The position numbers and the translations under genes are program-made. From positions 1 through 39,228 of IMG/VR virus record IMGVR_UViG_3300037010_001530: a stretch of 39,228 nt of DNA; one strand, 5' to 3'. Below, piece by piece: positions 21,855 through 30,800 of the stretch; positions within the stretch are counted from its first letter, which is position 1; every line of letters starts with the position of its first letter. This DNA comes from a virus. Below the pieces are notes generated by a model, which saw only the letters and a list, made by a program, of their open reading frames with translations, searched no databases and was not told the origin of the DNA.

Positions 21855-22354
21855 AAGCGCAAACTCTTACAGCTGAACGACTTAGAGAGTTGGTCAACTA
21901 TGACCCAGATTCAGGCTTGTTTTTTCGTCTAAAAAAGCCATTTCGTGGTTTTGGATCAATTGGTGATCAACTTGGGATATTGACCAAATTCGGCTACTTG
22001 GTATTTCGAGTTGATGGTACTCAGCACCGTGCCCATCGTCTTGCATTTTTGTACATGACTGGTGCATGGCCGGACTCAGTAATTGATCACATGGATGGTG
22101 ATAGAACAAACAATAAATGGTCAAACTTGCGAAGTGTTTCCGAAAGTGTCAATCAACAAAATCGCAGAGCCGCGCAAAAAGGCAATAGCAGTGGTGTGCT
22201 TGGTGCTAGCTACAGCTCCAGAAAAAGAAAGTGGCGGTCATCAATTCGCGTAAATGGTAAATGGGTTGGCTTAGGTTATTACTCAACGCCAGAAGATGCT
22301 GGCAATGCATATCTTGTTGCCAAACGCAAATTTCATGAAGGGTGCATGATATGA
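21851..22354 (+). CDS. HNH endonuclease with AP2-like DNA-binding domain
   Basis: 167 residues. The N-terminal half has an HNH core: HRAHRLAFLYMTGAWP, then VIDHMDGDRTNNKWSNLRSV. The C-terminal about 55 residues (GVLGASYSSRKRKWRSSIRV, then GYYSTPEDAGNAY) form an AP2-type DNA-binding domain. This architecture is that of free-standing phage homing endonucleases, which cut DNA lacking them and spread by repair. The gene is visibly richer in A and T than its neighbours, which suggests recent entry. It keeps ATGA junctions on both sides, so the insertion did not break the operon. Confidence 0.9.
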   Translation: MKAQTLTAERLRELVNYDPDSGLFFRLKKPFRGFGSIGDQLGILTKFGYLVFRVDGTQHRAHRLAFLYMTGAWPDSVIDHMDGDRTNNKWSNLRSVSESVNQQNRRAAQKGNSSGVLGASYSSRKRKWRSSIRVNGKWVGLGYYSTPEDAGNAYLVAKRKFHEGCMI

Positions 22355-22575
22355 CCAACACCGACCCCGTAAACCACCCACCCCATTACACCAGCCATCC
22401 GAGCGGTGTGGAGTGCATCCAAGTTGTGGAGCACATGGGCTTCAACCTGGGCAATGCCATCAAGTACGTCTGGCGGGCAGACCTCAAACATGACGCCGTG
22501 GAAGACCTGCGCAAAGCCCGCTGGTACATCGAGCGCGAGATACAAAAGCGCACGCGCTTGGAGGTGATCAAATGA
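22351..22575 (+). CDS. DUF3310 protein
   Basis: 74 residues from ATG 22351 in the ATGA overlap. The sequence HPPHYTSHPSGVECIQVVEH and IKYVWRADLKHDAVEDLRKA matches the DUF3310 family (SaV-like), small phage proteins often near nucleotide-metabolism or replication genes. The His-rich start and helical remainder resemble MazG-type helices. Biochemical role unknown. Confidence 0.85.
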   Translation: MTNTDPVNHPPHYTSHPSGVECIQVVEHMGFNLGNAIKYVWRADLKHDAVEDLRKARWYIEREIQKRTRLEVIK

Positions 22576-22817
22576 ACGAAATATTGACCGAAGCCGAAGT
22601 GGCCGAGCTGCTTGACTGCGAACCCAGCACCGTGCAAACGCTTGCGCGTGAGGCCAAGATTCCGGCCATCAAGGCGGGGCGGTCTTGGCGCTTTCCACGG
22701 CAGGCGCTGCTGGATGCGCTGAACGATCAAGCCCGTGACAGAATGACCACCCGAGAGCAAGCGCAGCCCAGGGTGATCAAGGTGAAGCCGGTGCGACCTT
22801 GTTTGGTGGGGTTGTGA
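22572..22817 (+). CDS. Excisionase-like MerR/HTH_17 protein
   Basis: 81 residues. The N-terminus EILTEAEVAELLDCEPSTVQ, TLAREAKIPAIKAGRSWRFP is the winged helix of the excisionase family that also includes many phage Xis proteins. The basic tail is RVIKVKPVRPC. It is the last gene of the retroelement operon and faces the integrase end to end: the two stop codons abut in TGATCA. Being driven by the repressor-controlled promoter, it would be made on induction, as expected for an excision factor. Confidence 0.75.
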   Translation: MNEILTEAEVAELLDCEPSTVQTLAREAKIPAIKAGRSWRFPRQALLDALNDQARDRMTTREQAQPRVIKVKPVRPCLVGL

Positions 22818-23957
22818 TCACCCCAACCGCGCCGCCAAATCTTCCCCCCGCATAGACGCATAACGCAGGGCCATGCGGGTGTCGGCCCAGCCCATGATGC
22901 GGCAGACTTCAATCTCTGAAAACACCCAGCGCCCAGCTGCATCGCGCAGCTCAAACCAATCACAGGTTGCGCAGTGGCGCAGGTCATGCTCGGTGCAGTC
23001 AAGCACCTGGGCATAGGCAAACAGCGTGGCAAAGCGGGCGCTCAGGCGCATGGTGCAGCGGGGCTTGTCTTCTGGCGTGCCGTCCCACAAGTCAAACACC
23101 CGGCCCACCCTGGCCTTGCACCACTTCTGCATCAATGGGCGCAGCGGCTTGACCATGGGCACCACGCGGGGCTTGGTGGCGCCACGGTGGCCTTTACTGC
23201 CTTCCACCTTGATCACCCAGCGCACCATATCGATCTGATCCACCCGCAGGCGGTAGGCTTCGCTTAAGCGCATGCCGGTGGCCAGAATCAATTCAAACAG
23301 CAGGGCAAACCCTGCATCCTCGCCCCAGGCCCGCTGACGATCCGTCCGCACCTTGCCAGCCAGTGCATCACGCACGCGCACAAGCTCTGCCGCATCCAGC
23401 CGCCGATTGCGCTCCGTGTCGCGTTTGGGCTTCAATCCGGCTTTGGATAGCTGGGTAACCTCGGCTTTGGTGGGGCTGGCATAGCCGCGTGGCATTTGGC
23501 GCAAGGGGTTCACCGCCGCTTGGCCACGGCGCCGGTGGTGCCAATCAATGGCGCGGGCCAGCACCTCGACCCGCTTGCGGATGGTGCTGGGCGCCAGGTG
23601 GTCAGTCACTTTCATGCGGCCAACCCACAAATCGGCCCAGGTTGCGTTTACCTCGCTCAGCTTGGTGTTGCCCTCAGACCGGCTCACCAAATCAAGCACA
23701 GGCCGATCTGACGGGGCAATGTTTGAGTCGGCTAGGTACTGCTTGATGATCTTGGCCAAGCGGGTGTTATCGGTGCGAGTTTGGTCTTGCACCAGCAGCT
23801 CAGCGGGCACCATGCCACGGTCGAGCAGGCCTTCAAGCGTGGCGCCATAGGTCTTGGCCTCAGCCTCAGAATCAAACGTGCTGAAAAACGGTTTGGGCAG
23901 CAGCTTGTGGACAACCCGAAGCTGCCACCGACTGCCACGCGGTTGAATGCTGGCCAT
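22818..23957 (-). CDS. int: Tyrosine-recombinase integrase
   Basis: 379 residues from ATG 23957 (MASIQPRG; an in-frame ATG 15 bases upstream also exists). The N-terminus is an arm-binding domain followed by a SAM-like core-binding domain (about 60-150). The catalytic domain shows the Arg of LATGMRLSEAYRL (R230), a Lys in VEGSKGHRG, HDLRH (H324, R327), Trp in MGWADT (357) and the nucleophile Tyr in LRYASMRG (Y366). It integrates the phage at the bacterial tRNA-Cys gene whose 3' half lies 190 bases upstream. It is transcribed on its own, convergent to the excisionase-like gene. Confidence 0.95.
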   Translation of the reverse strand: MASIQPRGSRWQLRVVHKLLPKPFFSTFDSEAEAKTYGATLEGLLDRGMVPAELLVQDQTRTDNTRLAKIIKQYLADSNIAPSDRPVLDLVSRSEGNTKLSEVNATWADLWVGRMKVTDHLAPSTIRKRVEVLARAIDWHHRRRGQAAVNPLRQMPRGYASPTKAEVTQLSKAGLKPKRDTERNRRLDAAELVRVRDALAGKVRTDRQRAWGEDAGFALLFELILATGMRLSEAYRLRVDQIDMVRWVIKVEGSKGHRGATKPRVVPMVKPLRPLMQKWCKARVGRVFDLWDGTPEDKPRCTMRLSARFATLFAYAQVLDCTEHDLRHCATCDWFELRDAAGRWVFSEIEVCRIMGWADTRMALRYASMRGEDLAARLG

Positions 23958-23973
23958 GCCACCATTGTGCACA

Positions 23974-24008
23974 AAACTCGCCTAAACGGACAAACTCGCC
24001 TAGACGGA
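23974..24008. repeat. Tandem arm-type integrase sites
   Basis: AAACTCGCCTAAACGGA (23974-23990) and AAACTCGCCTAGACGGA (23992-24008) differ at one base and have an 18-bp period. They lie between int and the attP core. The second shares CTAGACGGA with the core itself (24175-24183). Most likely integrase arm-binding sites. Confidence 0.65.
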
Positions 24009-24026
24009 TACTTTTACAAAACCCAA

Positions 24027-24040
24027 AGTAGCATGCTACT
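24027..24040. repeat. 14-bp perfect palindrome upstream of int
   Basis: AGTAGCATGCTACT lies between the arm-type repeats and the core. The half ATGCTAC recurs at 24099-24105. It could bind the excisionase-like protein or a host bending protein; this is inferred from position only. Confidence 0.5.
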
Positions 24041-24146
24041 AATTTGAGGCTAAAACGAACTGATTTGAGTAAAGTTTCAGCAGTTCCTTACAGCAAAATG
24101 CTACATACTTTGTAGTTCGTAACGCTTGATTTATAAAGGAATTTGA

Positions 24147-24190
24147 TGGAGGCGCGACCCAGAGTCGAACTGGGCTAGACGGATTTGCAA
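24147..24190 (-). other. attP core identical to the 3' half of tRNA-Cys
   Basis: On the minus strand TTGCAAATCCGTCTA, then GCCCAGTTCGACTCTGGGTC and GCGCCTCCA give the anticodon GCA with its loop, the variable loop, the T arm (CCCAG/CTGGG) and the 3' acceptor end with CCA of tRNA-Cys. The 5' half is absent, so it is not a tRNA gene. Integration would restore a full tRNA-Cys at one end of the prophage. Inverted 8-mers GCTAGACG (24174-24181) and CGTCTAGC (24193-24200) flank GATTTGCAAGG and are likely the core integrase sites. Confidence 0.92.
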
Positions 24191-24310
24191 GGCGTCTAGC
24201 AGCCCGCAAAGCCCCTGTTTATGCGGGTTTCAAGCCTGTGGATAACGTGCTACCCGGATCAATCCTTACAGCATCATTTTGACAGGTGTTTTGAGACAAT
24301 CCAACGCACC

Positions 24311-24565
24311 ATGAATACCTCCAATATCGCCTACAGCCCAACCCCGCTGCACTGCGACCAATGCCAGCACTGGGGCGGCTGGGCGCCGATCCTGGTGGGC
24401 GGTGTGGCGGCCTTTGACGTGCACGGCCTGTGCCTCAGCCCCAAGCACTGCAAAACCATTGCCGACCCGGCGCATGGCTGCAGCTTGTGGTCCCCAAATG
24501 CAAAAAACCCCCAACCCGTGAGGGCTGGGGGACTGTTGTTATCCATTATCCCGGCGTCGGGATAA
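24311..24565 (+). CDS. Possible small Cys/His-rich protein
   Basis: 84 residues from ATG 24311. CDQCQHWGGW, then GLCLSPKHCK and HGCSLWSPN give a plausible zinc-ribbon-like set of Cys/His, seen in short phage proteins of unknown role. Its last about 20 codons run through the terminator of the opposite operon and a second hairpin, and there is no clear ribosome-binding site. It may be a moron gene between attP and the late operon end, or chance. Confidence 0.4.
   Translation: MNTSNIAYSPTPLHCDQCQHWGGWAPILVGGVAAFDVHGLCLSPKHCKTIADPAHGCSLWSPNAKNPQPVRAGGLLLSIIPASG
24502..24531 (-). terminator. Rho-independent terminator of the late operon
   Basis: On the minus strand CCCCCAGCCC, loop TCAC, GGGTTGGGGG, then T6. 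All ten pairs form with one G-U. It lies 40 bases after the holin stop. A second hairpin, TTATCCCG/CGGGATAA (24546-24565), precedes it. Confidence 0.9.
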
Positions 24566-24571
24566 CAAAAG

Positions 24572-25159
24572 CTACTTTGGCGGCGCACCCTGCGCCACTG
24601 CCTTGGCCAAGTCACTGCTCACCTGGCGGCTTGACGGACTTGAACCGAAGAAAAAGCCGTTGGCCTGGCTGCTGTTGCTCATGATCCACTGCACCACCGC
24701 GCCGATCACGCTGCCCACCATCGCAGCCAGGCCGGGGTCGATGCCCAGCTTGGTGCCGGTCAGCACCAAAAAGCAGCCGTACAAGATGCCCGCAATGCTG
24801 ACGTAGCTCAGCACATTGATGCCATAGCCCAAGATCAAAATGCCGTGGGTGTTGGCGTTGAACTTACGGGCGTCGCCCACGTCGGCGATGTAGGCCGTCT
24901 CAATCCCGGCGGCAATCTTTTTGTCTTCGGTGTCAAGCTGACGAAATTTGATCTTCAGATCCGCATCCACCGTCTTGATGGCCAGCAGCTGCTCAGGCGT
25001 GGCGGACTTGATGGCAGCGTCCAGGCCGTCTTGTGTGGGCGGCACTGGTGTTCCCAGGGCGTCACCCACGGCAGCGGCTGCGGCGGCTATCAGCGCGGGC
25101 ACGCCACCGGTGGCAATGGCGCCAATGAATGGCAGGGTTTTTTTCCAATCGAAGTCCAT
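24572..25159 (-). CDS. Holin, three-TM type
   Basis: 195 residues from ATG 25159 with AAAGG upstream (ATG 25165 in the ATGA overlap is the alternative). The N-terminal TLPFIGAIATGGVPALIAAA is a hydrophobic segment. A charged coiled region (LKIKFRQLDTEDKKIAAGI) and two membrane helices near 115-165 (VSIAGILYGCFLVLTG and GLAAMVGSVIGAVVQWIM) follow. This matches the Holin_3TMs family. It permeabilises the inner membrane and times lysis. It is the last late gene, next to the endolysin. Confidence 0.82.
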   Translation of the reverse strand: MDFDWKKTLPFIGAIATGGVPALIAAAAAAVGDALGTPVPPTQDGLDAAIKSATPEQLLAIKTVDADLKIKFRQLDTEDKKIAAGIETAYIADVGDARKFNANTHGILILGYGINVLSYVSIAGILYGCFLVLTGTKLGIDPGLAAMVGSVIGAVVQWIMSNSSQANGFFFGSSPSSRQVSSDLAKAVAQGAPPK

Positions 25160-25161
25160 GA

Positions 25162-25389
25162 TCATCCTTTGGTTAAATCTCGGTTCCATTTGTCCCGCTT
25201 GATTTCGGCCTTGTGTGCCTCGGTCAAGTCATCAAACGCGGTGGCTTCATCCTGCGGCTGCTTGGTGTCTGCAAACTGCGCGGCCATATCCGCATCGCGC
25301 TTGTCTAGCAGTTCTTTCAGCGCCTCAAGCTGTTGCTTGATGTCATGCGGTGTCAGGGTGAAATTCTTGTCGAATGGTTTGTGAGTCAT
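25162..25389 (-). CDS. Small coiled-coil protein in the lysis cassette
   Basis: 75 residues, charged, mostly helical (IKQQLEALKELLDKRDADMA, then AHKAEIKRDKWNRDL). It lies one base after the endolysin stop and meets the holin start. It has no TM or signal, so it is unlikely to be a spanin. Unknown role. Confidence 0.65.
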   Translation of the reverse strand: MTHKPFDKNFTLTPHDIKQQLEALKELLDKRDADMAAQFADTKQPQDEATAFDDLTEAHKAEIKRDKWNRDLTKG

Positions 25390-25390
25390 G

Positions 25391-25870
25391 TCACGCCAGG
25401 CCTCGCATCAAGTTGTCGGCAATGCGCCTGCTCCACCCCTTGCCGAATACCGGCCAGCTTGGCAGCGCCGTCATGAACATCAGCCGCTGGCCGTTGAACT
25501 TGCTGTTGATGTGCGGCGTGGCAGCGCAGGCAGCCAGCGTCACCGGGCCGATCACGCCATCATCCGCCACACCAACTGCGCGTTGCAGCCACTTGATGGC
25601 CTGTGCAGGGCCTGAGTTGACGGCAGCATCCAGCACGTCATATCTAATCGACTCGGGCAAGTCGTCGCAGCGGCAGGGCTTCCAGTAGCCTTGTTCATAG
25701 ACGCCACGGGCGAAGTCAATGGGCATGTCGCGCATCGCGCCGAGATAACCGAAACTTGCTGCCACACGTTGTGTTATCCCGTAATTGGTTTCGCCACCGG
25801 CGTCGGCCGGGTTGTTTGAATAGCCGCCCTCGAAGCGCATCAATTGGTCAAAAGCTTGGGCGAAGTTCAT
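25391..25870 (-). CDS. Endolysin, GH108 N-acetylmuramidase
   Basis: 159 residues. The glycoside-hydrolase 108 domain starts LMRFEGGYSNNPADAGGETN with the catalytic Glu in EGG (E14), then YGITQRV. The C-terminal part (PESIRYDVLDAAVNSGPAQA, then LQRAVGVADDGVIGP) is the matching PG_binding_3 domain. It cuts the glycan strands of peptidoglycan. There is no signal peptide, so release depends on the holin. It overlaps the preceding membrane gene by ATGA. Confidence 0.93.
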   Translation of the reverse strand: MNFAQAFDQLMRFEGGYSNNPADAGGETNYGITQRVAASFGYLGAMRDMPIDFARGVYEQGYWKPCRCDDLPESIRYDVLDAAVNSGPAQAIKWLQRAVGVADDGVIGPVTLAACAATPHINSKFNGQRLMFMTALPSWPVFGKGWSRRIADNLMRGLA

Positions 25871-26205
25871 GGCTTGCCCCGCTCCATCAGCCGCTCAAGT
25901 TTGGTGTCCATCTTGTCAATCGTCACGCTGATGCGCTGCACCGTTTCGCGCAACAGCTCACGGGTTTCCGAATCAGCAGAATGCAGGCTTTGCACGTCGG
26001 CCTGAATCAGCGCCACATCGCGTTTCAGGTCACCATAGGCAACCATGCCCATTGCAAAGGTGGTGATCACACCGATGATCAAACTCAGGCTGATCTCTTT
26101 TTTCAGGTGCCAGCCTTGGTCGGTCTTGCGTCGATTGAGTTTGTCAGTCGCAATGTCGATCTGTTCGTCCAATGCGGCAAAGTCGCTTTTAGTCAAGTTG
26201 CTCAT
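25867..26205 (-). CDS. Membrane protein with coiled coil, lysis region
   Basis: 112 residues. One TM helix (ISLSLIIGVITTFAMGMVAY, about 38-58) lies between a basic N-terminal part and a C-terminal coiled coil (LIQADVQSLHSADSETRELL...KMDTKLERL). It may be a second holin, an antiholin or an inner-membrane spanin-like partner. No lipobox protein pairs with it here. Neighbours overlap it by 4 bases on both sides. Confidence 0.7.
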   Translation of the reverse strand: MSNLTKSDFAALDEQIDIATDKLNRRKTDQGWHLKKEISLSLIIGVITTFAMGMVAYGDLKRDVALIQADVQSLHSADSETRELLRETVQRISVTIDKMDTKLERLMERGKP

Positions 26206-26498
26206 AACACCTCAGTGATGTGGTTGTGATTCGGCGCAAAGTAGTTCAGGTATTTCGCCACCCAGAAAGCCAATTGGCCCCGCCAGCCGGGTTTGAACAG
26301 TAGTGATGGGATTCGCATAGACACCGTGGGTTTGCCCTTTTCAGGCCATGCCAAGCACAGCAAAGACACTTCGGTGTAGTTGGCTATGGCATCCAGCACC
26401 GCCGTCAAAAAGTACAGTGGGAACAGCAGCCGCCAAGCACCCCCGCGCTCATACTGAATCGCCATTGGGAAAAAAAGCAAAGTGATCAGGGAAATCAT
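26202..26498 (-). CDS. Hydrophobic hypothetical protein
   Basis: 98 residues with two hydrophobic stretches at the N-terminus (ISLITLLFFPMAI and LLFPLYFLTAVLDAIANY) and an amphipathic C-terminus (GQLAFWVAKYLNYFAPNHN). It lies between fibre-assembly and lysis genes with ATGA overlaps on both sides. Possibly an additional lysis membrane protein. Not recognised. Confidence 0.65.
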   Translation of the reverse strand: MISLITLLFFPMAIQYERGGAWRLLFPLYFLTAVLDAIANYTEVSLLCLAWPEKGKPTVSMRIPSLLFKPGWRGQLAFWVAKYLNYFAPNHNHITEVL

Positions 26499-26836
26499 CG
26501 CAATTCAGCCCTCGCAAGTACAGACAAAGCCATAGCCATCTTGCCCAGCAAGTTGACGGCAGTAGCAAGGTTGGTGACGTTGGTGTGCACATAGGCATCA
26601 CACTCAGCAGGCGTGTGGTTCAACAGGTACTGAATGACGGCCTCAGCCTTTGACGCCTGCTTTGCAGCAGCATCTGTGGCCTGCTGCGCATCAAACGCGG
26701 CTTGTGCAGCCGCCTCCGCAGCCGTGACCACATGCGGCACCCACTGGCTACCGGGTGGCAGCACGTCATACGGGCCAAGCGTGATGGCTGACCGGGTGAC
26801 GTTGCCTTGCGCGTCGATTTGGTCGTAGATCATCAT
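26495..26836 (-). CDS. Tail-fibre-associated protein, possible assembly chaperone
   Basis: 113 residues. The N-terminus (MIYDQIDAQGNVTRSAITLG, then PPGSQWVPHV) resembles the start of tail fibre assembly-type proteins, followed by an Ala-rich helix (EAAAQAAFDAQQATDAAAKQ) and a helical end. It follows the fibre gene by an ATGA overlap, the usual place for a fibre chaperone. Assignment by context. Confidence 0.6.
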   Translation of the reverse strand: MMIYDQIDAQGNVTRSAITLGPYDVLPPGSQWVPHVVTAAEAAAQAAFDAQQATDAAAKQASKAEAVIQYLLNHTPAECDAYVHTNVTNLATAVNLLGKMAMALSVLARAELR

Positions 26837-27849
26837 GCTGTCACGATGATCGTGTTTTGCACACAGTTAGCGTAGATAAAAGATGTTCCAGTCCACAGCG
26901 CCACCTTAATCCTAAGTGTGGTTGTGGTCTGCGCCGAGACTTGACTATTGACAGATGCAATGTCGTAAGTGGCATCCCTGACAGAACCTGAAAACGCATA
27001 GTTTGCGTTTGGCATGGCGGTGGTGAAAGTTATCGTGAAATCACCATTGGCGTTTTTGTAAACGCTAGTCACGTTGAGCGAGGCATTGATGGTCTGATAG
27101 GTGCCAACCGTGCCCCCGCCATTGAAATTGACCCATGCTTTAACAGTTGGGACAGTCACCGCACCGGTGCTGCCATTCACCGATGTCACACCGCCATTGC
27201 CTGCGGTGCCAGCGCTATTCGCATAATTGACAGACTGCGAACCCATGTCGGCAATGCCGTACCCGGCAACCGTTGTTGGTTTGCTTGAAACGCCGCTCCA
27301 TGCAACAGCACCAGCCGAGGCCGCGTAATTCACCGACTGACTGCCGATGTTGGCTGTCGTGATGCCGTCAGTGATCCCGTACCCGCCAACCGTTGTCGGC
27401 TTGCCTGATACACCCGACCAAGCGACGGCGCTTGCATTGCCAGCCGTCAACGCCGACTGAGCGATCCAAGTTGGCGCACCTGTACCGTTTGAGGACAGCA
27501 CTTGCCCGGATGTGCCCGCCGCACTGAAAGCTGATGCGCCCGCGCCCGTTTGATATGGCACGGCACCCGCCACCCCGCCGGTCAGGTTTGAGGCCGTAGC
27601 CGCTGACCCTGCCGACCCACTGATGCTGATGCCATAGGTAGCCGCAAGCGCAGCCCATGACGTTCCGTTGTACCGCTCCCAAAGCGATGTGCCAGCGTTC
27701 CACCGAATTGCGCCCGTGGGCACATTGGTACTGGTGCCGGTCAGCGTCGGCTCAAGGCCGCGCGCCAAGTCATTGATCGCAGTGACGATGCCTGGCAACA
27801 GGGTTGCATAAGCATCGCCGACGACTGGTTTGGTGAAATCGGTTGACAT
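26833..27849 (-). CDS. Tail fibre with internal tandem repeat
   Basis: 338 residues. Low-complexity Ser/Ala/Gly/Thr sequence typical of fibre shafts. A unit beginning AVAWSGVSGKPTTVGGYGIT at residues 141-180 is repeated at 181-214 (AVAWSGVSSKPTTVAGYGIA ... MGSQSVNYANSAG), a pattern common in phage fibres. The last about 110 residues (PNANYAFSGSVRD, TTTLRIKVALWTG) should be the receptor-binding head. Its start overlaps the J-like stop as TGATG. It carries no template-like repeat, so it is not a DGR target. Confidence 0.85.
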   Translation of the reverse strand: MSTDFTKPVVGDAYATLLPGIVTAINDLARGLEPTLTGTSTNVPTGAIRWNAGTSLWERYNGTSWAALAATYGISISGSAGSAATASNLTGGVAGAVPYQTGAGASAFSAAGTSGQVLSSNGTGAPTWIAQSALTAGNASAVAWSGVSGKPTTVGGYGITDGITTANIGSQSVNYAASAGAVAWSGVSSKPTTVAGYGIADMGSQSVNYANSAGTAGNGGVTSVNGSTGAVTVPTVKAWVNFNGGGTVGTYQTINASLNVTSVYKNANGDFTITFTTAMPNANYAFSGSVRDATYDIASVNSQVSAQTTTTLRIKVALWTGTSFIYANCVQNTIIVTA

Positions 27850-30800
27850 CAGAATCCCCTAACTGTCCATGAGAAATTGCCGGTGGTGAGCGCCCCCGCC
27901 AGCGTGTAAAGGTAAACCGTGAACCCGGTTGGGTTTGGCCCGCCCACGTACACCACCACGGGTATCAATGGCGTGGCCCCGTTGGGTTGCACAATGGGTG
28001 TGTCAGCGCTGATAAACGGATAGCCAAACGTGACTGCTGCGCCGGTTGCAGCCACCACCACCGTGCCTGCGCCAGAGTCATTGCGCTGCTTCACGCTCAG
28101 CTTGATATTCAGCCCGTTGACTTGGAGCAGGTTTTGCCCGCCAGCCGCCGTGAAGGTGTAGATCACCTGCACCCAGCGGAAGTTAGACGCCAGCGTTGCG
28201 GTGGCCCCGGCTGGTGCACTTGTCCACGGGCCGGTGCTGCTGGTGTTGCTGTAATTGATTTGGCAACTGGCAGTCACCGTGCCCGCAATCGGCGTGCTGT
28301 TGATAGTGACCGTGATATTTGTTGCGGGTAGCGTTGTCCCATAGTCGATCAGTTCGGTGTAACTGGCCGTGGTCAGCCCCGGCTCGATGTACAGCGGGTT
28401 TCCTGCGCTGATCTGCGCTTGGGGCGTGGCGTAGCCGTTGTTTGCGAAGTGCTGCGTCCACGTTTCGGTCGTGTTGACCGGCAACAATAGCCCGGTGCCA
28501 TTCAACAACGCGTTGACCTTGGCCCCCGCAAAGGTGCTGTTGATGTTGGCCCGCAGCAAATAGTCTGGCGGCTGGTTGATAAACGCCACCGTGCTGACCG
28601 CCGCACCGTAGGTGCCTGCTGTGTCAATCGCTGCAACCCAATAGGTATAGGTCGCCGCCTGCTGTTCAAAGATGGTTGTGAATGTTGAATTGCCGTTTGA
28701 GCCGATCACCGTTCCACCGGCCCAAGTCACACCACGGCGAACCTCATAACTGTCAATTGGTAACTGTCCCGCGCCGACTGTTGGGGCTGTCCAGTAGATC
28801 AGGGCATTGTTGTCAACCACATTGGTGAACAACGATGTCACGACGCTTGGCACAGACACCGTGACCGTGTTCGACTGTGCCGCGCCATAGTTGCCGCGCA
28901 CATCAATGGCTGCAACCCAATATGTCCGGGCTCCCGTCCAGGCAATCGTTTCTTGATAGTTGTTGACTTGCCGAAAGCCAAGGACAGTCGCACCCGCCCA
29001 GGTTGACCCTTGGCGAACCTCATAGCCAGATATTGCAAACGATCCGGCTGTTCCCGTCCAAGTCATTGCAAGGGCGCGGCCATTGATCGACATCACAGGC
29101 ACACTGACAGTCGCCGCCGCGATTACGACAGTCGAACTCACGGGATTGGAATAATTGCCGAAAGCGTCAACCGCCGCGACCCAAAGGGTATAGCTGCCGG
29201 TCACTTGCACAGACCAAAGGTAGTTTGTGCCGCCTGCCGCCGTCAGGATCGAGCCAGAAGCCCACGAAGCGCCTAGACGGTACTCATAGCGCACCACGTC
29301 AGGATCGGGGCTTGCGTTGCACGATGCCCGAATGCCGAAGCCCTCCGGCAGTGCCACAAAGCCGGTCACCGCAGCCGGGGCCAGGAGCGCCATCGCGCCG
29401 GTAATGGCGTAGGCGTAGGCGGACACGTCAGCCAGCGACTGTTCGGCGGCTTTGTAGATGTTGAAACTGGTGAACTTGAGGTAGATCGTTTTGCCGATCA
29501 ACGTCAGGTCAAGCGGGCCTGACTTCGCCAGGGCATCGTCAACCCGCACAAACATGTCGCCGGTCGTGTGGGCGCTCGCAGCCGGGTTTGTCCCGTAGGC
29601 ATTGCGATTGAGTCCGGCCAGGTTGTAGGCCAGTGCGCCAGTTAAGGTCGCCGTGGTGTAGGCCAGGTACTCCGGGGACGCGCCGCCCACATAGCACAGG
29701 GTTGACAGGTTTGATGCGTCAGACGCACTGCCGCTGATCAATTGGCCGTTGCCAATACTGACCGGCAGCACGCCAGCGCTCACAGGGCCGGTAATGGTGC
29801 CAAAGCGCGCGCCACCGTAGATCATCCCCTTGTCTTTGTAGTTTGTGCCGTCCAATGACACCCACACCCGGCAGCCGCCCCAATTGGCGCTAGAGCCCAT
29901 CACGGCGGCATACACCTCTAACCCGGTGAGGGTCAACGTCACAGGCGCTTCAAAGAACTTGGGCGGTGCCACATTGCCCGGCGCCACGTTGTAGTTATGC
30001 TGGAAGCCTGCACTGGCTTGCGACGTGTAGAGCGCTGCATGCGCCACACCCACCGGGAAGTCCTCGGCAATGATGGACAGGTCGCCAGATTCCGATTCGC
30101 TAACCTCGATCACCCGCACTGGCAATTTGTTGTAACCCAGGCTCGCGTCAGTGAGCGTCACCAAGTCCATCGGCTCCAGCATGGCCCGCGTCCAGGGCAG
30201 GCTGAACTCATAGGTGTTACGGATGTAGATCGAACGCTGCAACAGCAATTGCGTCACCGACCTTGCCACCGTGGCGTCACATATCCAATGAGCGCTTACC
30301 ACATCAGCGCTGCGCAGGCCAAAAGCATCAATGCTGGCGCTGTCTTTGGCCTCAGAAATTTCCGGGTTGTAATAGTTGGATCGGTTCAAAAACTCGACCC
30401 GAAAATGGTTGTAGGCGTCAGTCTGTGGTTTGCGGCTAACCCGGATCGGATCGCCACCAACAGACGGCGTGAAATCATCGTCTGTCAAATCAAACAGTGG
30501 CGTGACATTCGGCGTGAATGTTGTGCTGTTGGACGTGATCGACGTATCCCCATAGGGAATCATCTTGAGCTTGCCGCCCGACCACACCGCGCCAGTATTG
30601 GTCAGGGCGCAAATTTTGGAGACAAACTCACTGGCCTGCATTTGCTCGGTCAATGCAGGCGACAGCAGCAGCCCGCTTGCCAGGCAGTAGCTTGACCAGT
30701 CTGACAGGTCATAAGCGCTCACCGAAGGAAACGCCGCCCCGTAGCGGGCATTGGTCAGCACATCAAAAGTTGCGCTGGCCGGGTTTGCATCAGGCACGCC

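Noticed and set aside
22351-22575. MazG-type pyrophosphatase
   Set aside because: Helical similarity only; the conserved E-x-x-E/D metal motifs are not visible, and the match is to DUF3310.
24147-24190. tRNA-Cys gene
   Set aside because: Only the anticodon loop and 3' half are present; upstream sequence does not form D arm or 5' acceptor strand, so it is the attachment site.
27201-27430. Repeat in the tail fibre gene as a DGR variable repeat or CRISPR-like array
   Set aside because: The two copies are tandem protein repeats with mixed substitutions, unrelated to the template and without spacers.
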